Positions 24,454-33,495 of a DNA stretch of 64,000 bases are shown piece by piece. Location: positions 1 to 64,000 of the forward strand of contig JACKNU010000001.1 in assembly GCA_024234675.1 (NCBI GenBank), read 5' to 3'. Source of the stretch: Pseudomonadales bacterium (GTDB taxonomy: Bacteria; Pseudomonadota; Gammaproteobacteria; Pseudomonadales; Halieaceae). The notes below the pieces were generated by a model, which saw nothing but the letters and a program-made list of their open reading frames with translations, was not told the origin of the DNA and searched no databases. Numbering within the stretch: position 1 is the first letter of the stretch; each line of letters begins with the position of its first letter. A program made the position numbers and the translations under genes.

Positions 24454-25874
24454 TCCGTATGAAGCCCTTCCTGTCGGGGAAGCCCGGCGGCGGATTCCAG
24501 CAGCTCGAGGGCTGCTTCCAGGGCCGAATCGCGCCCTGCCCGGCGCTCCTCAAGCCTGAACACCGGTACCGGAATATGCGGTGGGATACCGCTGGCTTCA
24601 AAGCCGTTGCCCTCGCCGTCAAGGTAAACTTCGTTGGCCAGTCCAATCAGCCAGCCGTTGGGCAGCGGTTTTTCGAGCACGTCGGACAATGAGCCGTTGG
24701 TGGCTTCGCCAATATGGGTGACCTGTGGCCATGCACGCATGGCCAGCGTGAATACCTCGGCCGCGCTGGTGGAGAATTTACTGGTGATAACTACCACGGG
24801 CTTCAGGTAGCTGGGCCTGTCGACAGGGCCCAGGTACATATCCTGGCGAGGTCCTTCGCCTTCCACTGTCCGGGTGAATTTGCTGACCACCAGGCGTTCC
24901 GTATCAGCGAATCTGCGTGCAATGGCGAAGGCAACGGGATCGGCACCTCCACCGTTCAGGCGCAGGTCCACAATCATGCCTTGAGTGTCGGCCATCTGGG
25001 TCATTATCTTGTCGAGAATGCCCTCGACTGTCTTCACCTGGCCTTCGATACGTTGAGTGAGATTCAGAATCATCGCATCCATCCGCAGGTAGCCAATGCG
25101 ATCAGTAATCTTTCCCCACAGGAAAGCCTCGTCGGCCGCGCTTGCCGCCGCACCATCCAGATAGTATTCGCGCGTAACAAGATCCCACTTTTGCAGCTCC
25201 AGGTTCACGTACTGGTTGACGTCAGCGACCTCTTTTTGCGCGTTGAATTCGTCCACCAGTTGCAGCAAGAAGCCTTTGGACCTGGCGGGATCAAAGTATT
25301 GTTCGCCGGCGTCCAAAAACACATGCTCATCATCCAGGGGCAAGATCAGCGTGCTGAGTACCTCGAACAGCCTTGCATCCGAGGTGGCATCGTTTACAAG
25401 GTCCCGTGTCAGGTCGCGTTGCGCCAGCCAGTCGACATTGCGCTCCTGGAAAAAGGCGTAGTATTCGTTGAAGCTGTGCCAGACGTGTTGGTAAATATCG
25501 ACAGAGTTGTTCTGGACAGGGTTGTCGCAGGGGGCCGGTAGACTGTCCGTTTTATAATAGTGCTCCGCAAAATCAAGCTCCGTGGGCCTGATAGCAAATG
25601 TGCTTTCGTCCTCGCTGAGTTGTAGGCCGGCCAGCTCGTCGAGGTCGGTTTTCTCTGTGAGGAAACAGGTCTGTGACGTTGTGTCGAAACGCTCCACTGA
25701 AGAGCCGCTAACCCGGACTGTCACACCGTAGCCACGCTGCTGCCAGACGCCCTGCAGTTTGTCCTGCAAACTGCGGACGGGGTTTGTCGCGCCGGTACCG
25801 GTGTTGTCGGCGCCACCGCCACCGCCGCAAGCGCTCAGTGCAGCCATGAACAGCAATAGTGCGAGTTTTTGCAT
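24450..25874 (-). CDS. S41-family (C-terminal-processing-like) peptidase, lipoprotein
   Basis: A 474-residue protein with a lipobox (LSAC, lipid Cys about residue 16) followed by a glycine run. The C-terminal half is S41: QGMIVDLRLNGGGADPVAFA, then VVVITSKFSTSAAEVFTLAM with the nucleophile Ser, and GLANEVYLDGEGNGFEASGI. The N-terminal 200 residues have a helical cap seen in tricorn-like S41 proteins. It is likely an outer-membrane-anchored or periplasmic protease of unknown substrate. It is transcribed alone on the minus strand, with a 207-bp gap before the regulator gene upstream. Confidence 0.87.
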   Translation of the reverse strand: MQKLALLLFMAALSACGGGGGADNTGTGATNPVRSLQDKLQGVWQQRGYGVTVRVSGSSVERFDTTSQTCFLTEKTDLDELAGLQLSEDESTFAIRPTELDFAEHYYKTDSLPAPCDNPVQNNSVDIYQHVWHSFNEYYAFFQERNVDWLAQRDLTRDLVNDATSDARLFEVLSTLILPLDDEHVFLDAGEQYFDPARSKGFLLQLVDEFNAQKEVADVNQYVNLELQKWDLVTREYYLDGAAASAADEAFLWGKITDRIGYLRMDAMILNLTQRIEGQVKTVEGILDKIMTQMADTQGMIVDLRLNGGGADPVAFAIARRFADTERLVVSKFTRTVEGEGPRQDMYLGPVDRPSYLKPVVVITSKFSTSAAEVFTLAMRAWPQVTHIGEATNGSLSDVLEKPLPNGWLIGLANEVYLDGEGNGFEASGIPPHIPVPVFRLEERRAGRDSALEAALELLESAAGLPRQEGLHTD

Positions 25875-26081
25875 GCCTATCTTCCTTTTGTGTCAGTTCC
25901 GGTGCCGCAAAGGGCAACCATTGGTTTGCGTTGCAGGGGATGTCATCTTCTCGGGTATCCCCCGCTGTGTTTTTTGGCGCGCAGCATCCGGGTGGCATGG
26001 CGCCGGGCCAATGCCGAAAATCGCTTTGTCTGACCGAGTGGTGATCCGGATGATCCCGTCGGAGGTGCGTTAGAGTGCTCG

Positions 26082-27143
26082 CTAACCCGTATCTGTCGGA
26101 GAGACGCCCGTGTCGGCGGGTTTGAGAGGCCGGGCGACTTGGCTGCGCTGGAACCGTTCCCGGTAGTCCCGGGGTGAAACGCCCAGGTGACGCTGGAAAG
26201 CGCGGCGCATGCGCTCCGGATTGCTGAAACCGGCGTCACCGGCGATGGTGTCTACATGCTCATCGCTCTGTTCCAGCGCCAGGCGCGCGCTCTGCAGACG
26301 GGCGGCTTCCACATACTGGGCCGGGGTGAGTTGGGTCGCGGCTTTGAACTTGCGGGCAAAAGAGCGTTCGGACATGCATGCCCTGGCTGCCAGGGCAGTT
26401 ACGGTCAGATTGGCCCGCACATTCTTCAGTATGAAATCGAGTATATCGCCGATAGCGCCATCCGCCTGTGCCTGCTGAGCCAGCAATTGGGCGCTGAACT
26501 GGCTCTGGCCGCCCGGGCGCATCATAAACATGACATTGTAGCGGGCAACCTGCACTGCTATGTCGTGGCCCAGATCTTCTTCGAGCAGTGCCAGGCATAA
26601 GTCCATGCCCGAGGTCACTCCTGCGGAGGTCCATACATTGCCATCGCGAACATACAGGGCATCGGGTTCCAGCTTCACCCCGGGGTATTCGCGCGCGAGT
26701 ATCGGGCACCACCACCAGTGGGTAGTGGCCCTGCGCCCATCCAGTAATCCCAGTGCCGCCAGGATCATGGCGCCGGTGCAAATAGAAACCACGCGCCTTG
26801 CGCGGGAGGCCGCCCAATTGACGTAGTCGCGCAGTTTGTGGTCCGCCAGGGCCGCGGGCGTTCCATGCCCGCCCGCCACCACCAGGGTGTCGATCTCCTC
26901 GTTGTCGCGCCTGGCCTCGGCAAATCCTTTGTCGGCCTGCAGTGTCAGACCGCAGGTTGTGGTTGTCGGTCCGCGCTGGCCGGCCACCAGGGTGATCCGG
27001 TAGGGCGCGGGCCCCTGGTCAGTGAAAAGCCCTGCGCCCGTCAGTATCTCCACCGGGCCCACCACGTCGAGGATATGCGCGTCGGGATAAAACACCATTA
27101 CCACGTGGCGGGTCGGATGGCTGTTTTCGTTGCGTCTGTCCAT
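26082..27143 (-). CDS. GlxA-type AraC-family regulator with DJ-1/PfpI domain
   Basis: A 353-residue fusion. Residues about 12-195 form a DJ-1/PfpI-like domain (VVMVFYPDAHILDVVGPVEI, VSICTGAMILAALGLLDGR). Residues about 230-335 carry two AraC helix-turn-helix motifs (VTALAARACMSERSFARKF, TIAGDAGFSNPERMRRAFQR). The class includes GbdR, CdhR and ArgR, which sense amino acids or quaternary amines; the ligand here is not evident. It could control the S41 protease downstream or the TonB receptor upstream on the same strand. Confidence 0.9.
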   Translation of the reverse strand: MDRRNENSHPTRHVVMVFYPDAHILDVVGPVEILTGAGLFTDQGPAPYRITLVAGQRGPTTTTCGLTLQADKGFAEARRDNEEIDTLVVAGGHGTPAALADHKLRDYVNWAASRARRVVSICTGAMILAALGLLDGRRATTHWWWCPILAREYPGVKLEPDALYVRDGNVWTSAGVTSGMDLCLALLEEDLGHDIAVQVARYNVMFMMRPGGQSQFSAQLLAQQAQADGAIGDILDFILKNVRANLTVTALAARACMSERSFARKFKAATQLTPAQYVEAARLQSARLALEQSDEHVDTIAGDAGFSNPERMRRAFQRHLGVSPRDYRERFQRSQVARPLKPADTGVSPTDTG

Positions 27144-27276
27144 GTCCGTAAAGTACCCAATACCGCGGTTTACCGTTAGGACTATTTTCCCTCGTTTTCA
27201 GCCAAACAACGCCACTGAGCCAGGCAGCCTGCCAAGAGGCTGCCCCGCTGCACTGGCGTTTCCCGCCACTCGAGCT

Positions 27277-27297
27277 GAATCAGAACGCGTAGCTCAC
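27277..27297 (-). repeat. 21-bp repeat partner at the TonB-receptor 3' end
   Basis: Identical to 24306-24326. The two copies are in direct orientation 2,971 bp apart and enclose the antiporter relic, the S41 protease and the GlxA-type regulator. Confidence 0.8.
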
Positions 27298-29349
27298 GTA
27301 GCCGCGTACGGTGCGCGGCTCCAGGATGTGAAAGTGTATGTCCTCCACGCCACCGCTCGGTTCACCGGGCAGGCGCGAGGCATAAAAATAATCGATATCG
27401 TGGTCCTTGCTATCCAGCATATTGAGCACATCGACCTTGAACGTCCAGCGCGGCAGGCGGTAACCCACCCGCAGGTTGACCACGGTACTGTCTTCTGATT
27501 TCACGCTGCCGTCCTCCAGCAGCGGGCGCTCCCCGAAATAGCGCAGCCGCAGGCTGCCGAACCAGCCGCTGGCCAGGTCGGCACTGATGCCGGTTTGCAG
27601 GACTTTCTCGATGGAGCCGGGAATGTGGTCGCCCTCCGGCGCGGAGTCGGTGAACTTCGCATCCGTGTAGGCGTACTCCAGGTCCAGCGTCCACCCGTCG
27701 ACGAGTTGATAGTAGGCGGTGACCTCAACGCCCTTGCGCTCCGACTGGCGGGAGGCCTCGGTGGTGCCGGCGTCGCCGACGAACAGCAACTCGCTGTCCA
27801 GTTGCAGCGACCACAGCGCGATCGAGGTGTTCAGCCGTTCGTGCCAGAAACCCCGCAGCCCCACCTCGTAGCCAAAAGAGTCCACCAGCGGATCCACCGG
27901 GTCGATGGCGCCGCCGTCGATGGGGTCGACCGCGGCTGTGGTGCCGCGGGCGTCGTTGGAATGCAGGCCCTGGCCGGCCGACACGTAGGTCTCCCACTGA
28001 TCGCTGAAGCTGTAGATCAGGCTGCCTTTCAGGGCCAGTTTATCGGCGGTCTCAGTGCCGCTGTTGGGGTTCAGGTCGACACCGTAGATATTCTCGTCTA
28101 TCCGGCTGTTCACCTCGAAGTCGAAGTAGTCGTAGCGTGCCCCCAGCACGCTGCGCAGCCGGGGCGTCCAGTTCAGTTGGTTCTCGGCATAGAGCCCCGT
28201 ACTCCACTCCTGAACCTTGTCGCTGCGGACAGCGCCCAGGCGCTTGCGGCCGCGGGTCTTGTACAGGCCTACCTCGGGTATGTCGTCGTAGCGCAGCTCG
28301 ACGCCCAGCAGATTGACCATGTCCATGCCCGCCAGGGATCCCTCCAGCCGGTAGTTGGCCCTGCCGCCGTACAGCCAGCGCTGGTCCTTTTGCTCGAATT
28401 CGTCACCGTTTTCCTCGTCATCCAGGTAGTAGGTAAAATTCGACCACAGTTTCAGGCGATAGCGGATCGCGTACAGCGAGGTGTCCCAGTGAGTGTCTTT
28501 CCAACTCGCCGACAGGCTATAGCGACTGGATTCGCCACCGACGTGGTCATCGATGGAGCCCAGCTCATCGATAAGACCCTCATCGACCGCCCGCTGGGGA
28601 ATCTGGTCGGGGCTGTTCCAGTGGCTGTCATAGGCCATGGCGGTCACCGCGGCTGTGCCGCCGGCGACGTCCCAGCCGTACTTGAGCAGCCCGTTGACCT
28701 TGCGCGCGTCCTCGTTGATATCGCTCCAGGGGCCGTCGTAGCTGTTGTATTCCAGAGCGGTGGAGGCGATACCCGGGCCCAGGTCCAGACTGCCCAGCAG
28801 CAGTGCCCGGTAATAGTTGTCCTCGCCGGCACCCAGTTCGAGCAGGCTTTTATCGAAGCGCTCCTGCGTCACCATCGCGGCACTGCCGGCGCTGCTGAAA
28901 TCGCTGACCCCGGCGTAGTAGGGGCCCTTCCGGTAGGCGAGGGTGCCAATCGTCTCGGGGATCACGAAGTTGAGGTCCGTGTATCCCTGGCCGTGGCCGT
29001 GGGTGCGCATATTGACCGGCATGCCGTCCACATAGGTGGCAAAGTCGGTGCCGTGGTCCAGGTTGAAGCCCCGCAGGAAGTACTGGTTCGCCTTGCCCGT
29101 GCCGCTGTGCTGGGTGACCACCATCCCGGGCACCAGTTCCAGTACGTCCCCCGAGCGCAGGATGGGACGCAGTTCGATCTCCTGTTGACTGACCAGGCCC
29201 TGGGAGGCGCTGGTAGCTTCCCCGACCAGGTTTAGCTGGCGGCCGGTAACCTCGATCTCTTCGAGAGTCGCTTCCCACTCGGCGACCGCGGTCAGCGGTG
29301 TGGGCAGGGCGAGCAGGGCGAGCAGGGGCAGCGGCAGTGAACGCGACAT
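27280..29349 (-). CDS. TonB-dependent receptor divergent from a BlaI/M56 pair
   Basis: A 689-residue receptor starting at MSRSLPLPLLALLAL, chosen because it begins a signal peptide (an in-frame start at 29496 gives an unlikely N-terminal extension). TonB box region ATLEEIEVTGRQ, plug with SGDVLELVPGMVVTQHSG, QYFLRGFNLDHGTDFATYVD and MPVNMRTHGHGQGYTDLNF, barrel ending in VSYAF. This plug type (GFNLDHGTDF, HGHGQGYTDLN) is a widespread receptor class of unknown ligand. No Fur-like box is seen; an AT-rich gap with a dyad lies between it and the BlaI-type repressor, which suggests non-iron control. Confidence 0.87.
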   Translation of the reverse strand: MSRSLPLPLLALLALPTPLTAVAEWEATLEEIEVTGRQLNLVGEATSASQGLVSQQEIELRPILRSGDVLELVPGMVVTQHSGTGKANQYFLRGFNLDHGTDFATYVDGMPVNMRTHGHGQGYTDLNFVIPETIGTLAYRKGPYYAGVSDFSSAGSAAMVTQERFDKSLLELGAGEDNYYRALLLGSLDLGPGIASTALEYNSYDGPWSDINEDARKVNGLLKYGWDVAGGTAAVTAMAYDSHWNSPDQIPQRAVDEGLIDELGSIDDHVGGESSRYSLSASWKDTHWDTSLYAIRYRLKLWSNFTYYLDDEENGDEFEQKDQRWLYGGRANYRLEGSLAGMDMVNLLGVELRYDDIPEVGLYKTRGRKRLGAVRSDKVQEWSTGLYAENQLNWTPRLRSVLGARYDYFDFEVNSRIDENIYGVDLNPNSGTETADKLALKGSLIYSFSDQWETYVSAGQGLHSNDARGTTAAVDPIDGGAIDPVDPLVDSFGYEVGLRGFWHERLNTSIALWSLQLDSELLFVGDAGTTEASRQSERKGVEVTAYYQLVDGWTLDLEYAYTDAKFTDSAPEGDHIPGSIEKVLQTGISADLASGWFGSLRLRYFGERPLLEDGSVKSEDSTVVNLRVGYRLPRWTFKVDVLNMLDSKDHDIDYFYASRLPGEPSGGVEDIHFHILEPRTVRGYVSYAF

Positions 29350-29472
29350 GGTTGTGCTTATCCTCGGTGGTTGCGGCGACACCGGGACGCCATTTCCTGG
29401 CGCTGGCTTGACTCCCGGTGTTGTTGCGTTATGTTGGGTGCGTGTGGCCCGAAGACTAATCTGGCGTTTTCT

Positions 29473-29499
29473 TATAATCAATATAAATATCAACATGTT
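29473..29499. promoter_or_regulatory. AT-rich divergent promoter region with palindrome
   Basis: This sharply AT-rich stretch in the receptor/BlaI gap holds TATAAT (29473-29478, plus strand) and an 8-bp palindrome AACATGTT (29492-29499). BlaI/MecI repressors bind TACA/TGTA-type dyads, so the palindrome is a plausible operator, but the match is only partial. Confidence 0.35.
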
Positions 29500-29580
29500 A
29501 AGAACAAATAGTAGAAATCACATTAAAAGGTGGGAGGGTTGCGAAACACCGAGCGGCGATCGGTTTTTCGGGGGCTGGCG

Positions 29581-30012
29581 GTGGCGTCTAGAAAATCGCT
29601 GAGCCAGGGCAACGCCCTGCCGCAATTGGGAGAGCTGGAGCTGGCGCTGATGGAGGCGCTGTGGGCCTGTCCGGAGCAGTCCGCTGCCGGTTTGCAACGG
29701 CGCCTGCCCGCCAACCGCCGCTCCAGCCTCAGCACTATCCAGTCCACCCTGGAGCGTCTCCATCGCAAGGCGCTGGTACGGCGCCACAAGCAGGGGCATG
29801 CCTATTTGTACAGCGCGGCGCTGGCTCGCCCGGAATTGTTGGGCCGCTTGCTCGGCGGCGTGATCAGGCAGCTGCACACTGGCAGCCTCGATCCGATCCT
29901 GTCCAGCTTTGTGGACTTCGCGGAGCGTATCGACGAGGGGACTCTCGATCGCCTGGACGAACTGGTGCGGCAACGGCGCCAGGCACGCCGGTCCGGGGAG
30001 GAGCCATGCTGA
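29581..30012 (+). CDS. BlaI/MecI/CopY-family repressor
   Basis: About 143 residues from the GTG at 29581 (GGGGG at 29571-29575); an earlier in-frame GTG at 29530 is possible but its Shine-Dalgarno is too close. The winged helix is clear: LPQLGELELALMEALWACPE, LSTIQSTLERLHRKALVRRH, GHAYLYSAALARPEL. The C-terminal helix dimerises and carries the site cleaved upon signalling in BlaI and MecI. It overlaps the M56 metalloprotease gene by 7 bp, the standard repressor/sensor pair. No beta-lactamase is nearby; the divergent TonB receptor is the likely target. Confidence 0.85.
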   Translation: MASRKSLSQGNALPQLGELELALMEALWACPEQSAAGLQRRLPANRRSSLSTIQSTLERLHRKALVRRHKQGHAYLYSAALARPELLGRLLGGVIRQLHTGSLDPILSSFVDFAERIDEGTLDRLDELVRQRRQARRSGEEPC

Positions 30013-30926
30013 CCCTGGCGGCCTCGATGTTGCTCTGCTTCCTGCTGCTGTGGCTGCTGTTCGGCGCGCTCGGCCGCGCGCTGTATCCCTTGCTGCGCGA
30101 CACCCTGCTGTCCATCGACCCGGCCCAGGCCAGTATGCTGCTGCTCGCCTGGATTGCCATGCCCGCCCTGATCGCCGGACTCACCTGCGCGGTGCTGTAT
30201 TCGCCCGATGTGTCGGCCTGGCTGGTCACTGGCCATTGCCACCTGGGGAACTGCCGCCAGCACGGGCCCCAGTCCGCGGGGGCCATCTTGCCGGCGGCAC
30301 TGTTGCTGCTGTGGACCGGGCTGCGTTTCTACAGCTGCCTGCGCAGCCAGTGGCTACCCGCGCATCGCCTGGCCCGGGAGTTGTCCGCCGCCGGGCGGCG
30401 TCGCGGCGATTACGTCGAGCTGGATACGGCGGAGCCGGCCGCGTTTACCGTGGGCTGGTGGAATCCCCGGGTATTTATCACGACCGGCCTGCACGCGGCC
30501 TGCTCAGCGCGGGAACTGGACTGCATTGTGCTGCACGAGCGCGGCCACCGGCGACGCCGGGACAATATCAGGCTGCTGGTTGCGCGCCTGCTCGGCCAGC
30601 CGCTGCCGCGCCGATGGTCGCAGACCATGCTCGAGGACCTGAAGCTGTGTTGCGAAAAGGCCAGCGACCAGTTCGCGGCCGGGTCGGTCGCGCCCGAAGA
30701 GGTCGCGGCAGCCCTGCTGCGAGTGGCCAGGCTGCAGGGGCAGGGGACTCAGCCGGGGGTGCTGGCGTTTGCCGGCAGCCATATCGAGCGGCGGGTGCGG
30801 GCGCTGCTGGAGGCGCCTGCAACGCCGCTCCCCGGGGAGCGGGTATTCGCCTGCGTGTCGGTCGCGCTGCTGTTCATCCTCGCCATCGTCAACCCCCTGC
30901 ACAGGGCGCTGGAGCTGATTCCCTGA
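30006..30926 (+). CDS. M56-family BlaR1-like membrane metallopeptidase sensor
   Basis: A 306-residue protein with N-terminal membrane segments (LAASMLLCFLLLWLLFGAL, LLLAWIAMPALIAGLTC, AALLLLWTGLRFYSC), a cytoplasmic zincin domain with HERGH (fits HExxH) after LDCIVL, and a final membrane helix (VFACVSVALLFILAIV). It lacks the penicillin-binding sensor domain of true BlaR1, so its signal is something other than beta-lactam bound at that domain. On activation such proteins lead to cleavage of the partner repressor. It overlaps the BlaI-type gene start-to-stop. Confidence 0.85.
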   Translation: MLTLAASMLLCFLLLWLLFGALGRALYPLLRDTLLSIDPAQASMLLLAWIAMPALIAGLTCAVLYSPDVSAWLVTGHCHLGNCRQHGPQSAGAILPAALLLLWTGLRFYSCLRSQWLPAHRLARELSAAGRRRGDYVELDTAEPAAFTVGWWNPRVFITTGLHAACSARELDCIVLHERGHRRRRDNIRLLVARLLGQPLPRRWSQTMLEDLKLCCEKASDQFAAGSVAPEEVAAALLRVARLQGQGTQPGVLAFAGSHIERRVRALLEAPATPLPGERVFACVSVALLFILAIVNPLHRALELIP

Positions 30927-31108
30927 GGCGGGGCGGTGGAGATGGCGAGTTCGGGGTGAACCAGGCGCAGGAATTGTACGACCGGCACCTGCGCCGAGCG
31001 TGGACTGGAGATTTCCGCCACGCCATGTTCCAGTGACAGCACCTCAAATCGATAGGGACAGGCCGTCGGTTGTGAATCTGCGCGCAACAGGTCATTGAGA
31101 GCGCTCAC
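30749..31108 (-). other. Possible truncated coding remnant after cioB
   Basis: Just after the cioB stop, the minus strand is open from before the GTG at 31108. The first ~60 residues look protein-like: an amphipathic helix (LDSRVSALNDLLRADSQ), then YRFEVLSLEHGVAEI and VPVVQFLRLVHPELAI. After about 30925 the frame runs antisense into the M56 gene and loses coding character. It may be the start of a gene cut off when the receptor/BlaI/M56 block arrived. It does not resemble CydX. Evidence is composition only. Confidence 0.25.
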
Positions 31109-31149
31109 GCGGGAATCCAGTCCGTCAAGCCACCGTAGCAGCGGCCCCT

Positions 31150-32142
31150 TTATTCATAGGACAGGGCCGTCGCCTTGCCGCGGAATACACGGTAGACGAA
31201 CAGCGTGTAAATCAGGATGGTCGGCAGCGTGATCACCACGCCCACCAGGGTGAACTGCAAAGACTTGACTGAAGCGGAGGCCTCCCAGATGGTCAGGCGG
31301 TTCATGACGATATCGGGAAAGAGGCTGTAGGCCAGGCCCAGCCCGGCCATCAGGCAGATCATGACGGTGCCGGCGAACAGCATCCAGTTGCGCCCGCCCT
31401 GCAGTACCCGGTCCTGGCGCAACAGGTAGAGCAAGCCCAGGTAGCACAGCGCACAGATCAGCGGAATGGGGGCCAGCAACAGGAAATTAGGCAGGCTGAA
31501 CCATTTGTCAGCGATAGTCTGGCTCACGATGGGGGTGGCTATCGAAACCACCAGCAGCCCCAGGCCCATGGGCCAGATGGCGGTTCTGGCCCAGCCAATG
31601 GCCCTGGCCAGCAAAGAGCCCTCTGCCTTGATCAGCAGCCAGCCGCAGCCCAGCACCAGGTAAAGCGCCGGCAGCGTCAGGGCGGTCAGCAGTGAAAACA
31701 GCAGGCTGAGGGGCGAGTATTGCAGCCCGGTGATGTAGGAACCCACCATCCAACCCTGGGCGCAGGCCGCCACCGTCGAACCGATGAAGAAGGCCCGGTT
31801 CCACAAAGCCCTGCGATGGTCGCCGGCCTTGACCCGCAGGTCGAATGCCACGCCGCGCAGTATCAGCCCCATCAGCATGATGGTCACGGGCAGGTAGAGG
31901 TGGGTCAGGATGATGCCGTGGGCCAGGGGGAAGGCAATGAGCAAAATGCCCACACCCAGCACGATCCAGGTTTCGTTGGCGTCCCAGAAGGGGCCGATGG
32001 ACGCCACCATCAGGTCTTTCTCGGGCTCGTCGGCCAGCGGCAAGAGCATCCCGATACCGAGGTCGTAACCGTCCAGGACAACGTATATCAACAGCGCCAG
32101 GCCCATCGCGGCCATGTAAAAAACAGGTAACCAGTATTCCAT
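31150..32142 (-). CDS. cioB: Cytochrome bd-type (CIO) quinol oxidase subunit II
   Basis: A 330-residue membrane protein. The N-terminal block (YVVLDGYDLGIGMLLPL) and GPFWDANETWIVLGVGILL are hallmarks of CydB/CioB. Its size, shorter than E. coli CydB, fits the cyanide-insensitive CioB type. With subunit I it oxidises quinol and reduces oxygen without pumping protons, useful at low oxygen or under nitrosative or sulphide stress. It begins 3 bp after cioA. No CydX-like small gene is recognisable downstream. Confidence 0.92.
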   Translation of the reverse strand: MEYWLPVFYMAAMGLALLIYVVLDGYDLGIGMLLPLADEPEKDLMVASIGPFWDANETWIVLGVGILLIAFPLAHGIILTHLYLPVTIMLMGLILRGVAFDLRVKAGDHRRALWNRAFFIGSTVAACAQGWMVGSYITGLQYSPLSLLFSLLTALTLPALYLVLGCGWLLIKAEGSLLARAIGWARTAIWPMGLGLLVVSIATPIVSQTIADKWFSLPNFLLLAPIPLICALCYLGLLYLLRQDRVLQGGRNWMLFAGTVMICLMAGLGLAYSLFPDIVMNRLTIWEASASVKSLQFTLVGVVITLPTILIYTLFVYRVFRGKATALSYE

Positions 32143-32145
32143 GGC

Positions 32146-33495
32146 TCAGGCCTCTGCGGGTGTGTTGAGAATCGGGTCGGGACGCATTTGCAGTGACGCG
32201 GCCGGTTTTTTCGCAAGTTGACGCAAAGCGCCGATGTATGACGCCAGCAGGAACAGGTACAGCAGCACATAACCGAACAGGGTGCCGGCCATGGTGGCGC
32301 CGCTGTGGTCCGCCACCACGTCTTTTACCATTAACACACCGTCGACTATCCAGGGCTGGCGACCGATCTCGGTGACATACCAGCCGGCCAGCACTGCCAC
32401 CCAGCCGGAGAACGTCATGCCGGCGAGCGCCATCAGCACCGGCCTGCCGGCGCTCCTGTTTTTGAACAACTGCCAGCCCGCCCACCAGGATACCAGTACC
32501 ATGAGCACGCCGACGCCCACCATGATCCGGAAGGCCCAGAAGACCACCGCCACCGGAGGGTGTTTCCCCTCGAAATCGTCCAGGCCTTTTACCTCGCCGT
32601 CCAGGGAGTGGGTGAGAATAAGACTGGCTCCATAGGGAATCTCCAGCGCCCAGCGATTACTGCGCGTCTCTTCATCCGGCAGCGCCACCACGGTAAAGGG
32701 CACCTCCCGCCCGGTTTCCCACACCGCCTCCATGGCGGCAATCTTGGCGGGTTGGTGCTCCAGCGTGTTTATGCCGTGCAGGTCCCCGACGAAAATTTGC
32801 AGGGGCGCCATAACGGCGGCCAGCAGGACCCCGGTGCGCATTACCCGCCAGGTGGCGGGCCCGTCCACGTCGTGCAGCGCCCGCCAGGCACTGACGCCGG
32901 CGATCAGAAAGGCGCTGGTCAGCATCGAGGCGATAAGCATATGGAAAAACCGGTAGGGAAAGGAGGGGTTGAATATCACCTCCATCCAGCTGTCCACCAT
33001 CACCACACCGTTTTCCAGGTAGTAGCCTGTTGGCGTCTGCATCCAGGAGTTGAGACTGAGTATCCAGAAGGCCGACAGAGTGGTGCCGATGGCGACCAGG
33101 AAGCTGCTCAGCAAATGCACCCGGTTGGACACCCGGTTTCTGCCGAACAACATGATGCCCAGGAAGGATGCTTCCAGGAAGAATGCGCTGAGCACTTCAT
33201 AGCCCAGCAAGGGGCCGGCCACGTTGCCGGCTTTCTCCATGAAGCCGGGCCAGTTGGTACCGAACTGGAAGCTCATGGTAATGCCTGAAACCACGCCCAT
33301 GGCAAATGTCAGGGCGAAGATCTTTACCCAGAACTGGTAGGCGTATTCCCAGGCCCTGTCGCCGCTCCAGGTATAGCGCAGGCGGAAGTAGATCAGGATC
33401 CAGCCGAGGCCGATCGAGATCGCGGGGAACAAAATGTGGAAACTGATATTGGCGGCAAACTGGATGCGCGCCAGCACGAAAGGGTCCAGGTCCAT
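32146..33495 (-). CDS. cioA: Cytochrome bd-type (CIO) quinol oxidase subunit I
   Basis: A 449-residue membrane protein carrying the haem-ligand regions: the N-terminal ISFHILFPAISIGLGWIL, GYEVLSAFFLEASFLGIMLFG, and LQIFVGDLHGINTLEHQPAK of the quinol site. The quinol loop after this is short, as in CioA-type oxidases (E. coli CydA is ~70 residues longer). It is the first gene of cioAB. The 508-bp gap upstream must hold its promoter. Confidence 0.93.
   Translation of the reverse strand: MDLDPFVLARIQFAANISFHILFPAISIGLGWILIYFRLRYTWSGDRAWEYAYQFWVKIFALTFAMGVVSGITMSFQFGTNWPGFMEKAGNVAGPLLGYEVLSAFFLEASFLGIMLFGRNRVSNRVHLLSSFLVAIGTTLSAFWILSLNSWMQTPTGYYLENGVVMVDSWMEVIFNPSFPYRFFHMLIASMLTSAFLIAGVSAWRALHDVDGPATWRVMRTGVLLAAVMAPLQIFVGDLHGINTLEHQPAKIAAMEAVWETGREVPFTVVALPDEETRSNRWALEIPYGASLILTHSLDGEVKGLDDFEGKHPPVAVVFWAFRIMVGVGVLMVLVSWWAGWQLFKNRSAGRPVLMALAGMTFSGWVAVLAGWYVTEIGRQPWIVDGVLMVKDVVADHSGATMAGTLFGYVLLYLFLLASYIGALRQLAKKPAASLQMRPDPILNTPAEA

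Noticed and set aside
24302..24455. An insertion sequence at the right edge of the haem locus
   Set aside because: There is no transposase and no terminal inverted repeat; the sequence is explained by gene-end relics.
27595..29235. A 546-codon plus-strand frame inside the TonB receptor
   Set aside because: Antisense to a clear receptor with a signal peptide, plug and C-terminal Phe.
30927..31149. A CydX-like small subunit gene after cioB
   Set aside because: No short hydrophobic frame of the CydX type is present; the open frame there is soluble in character.
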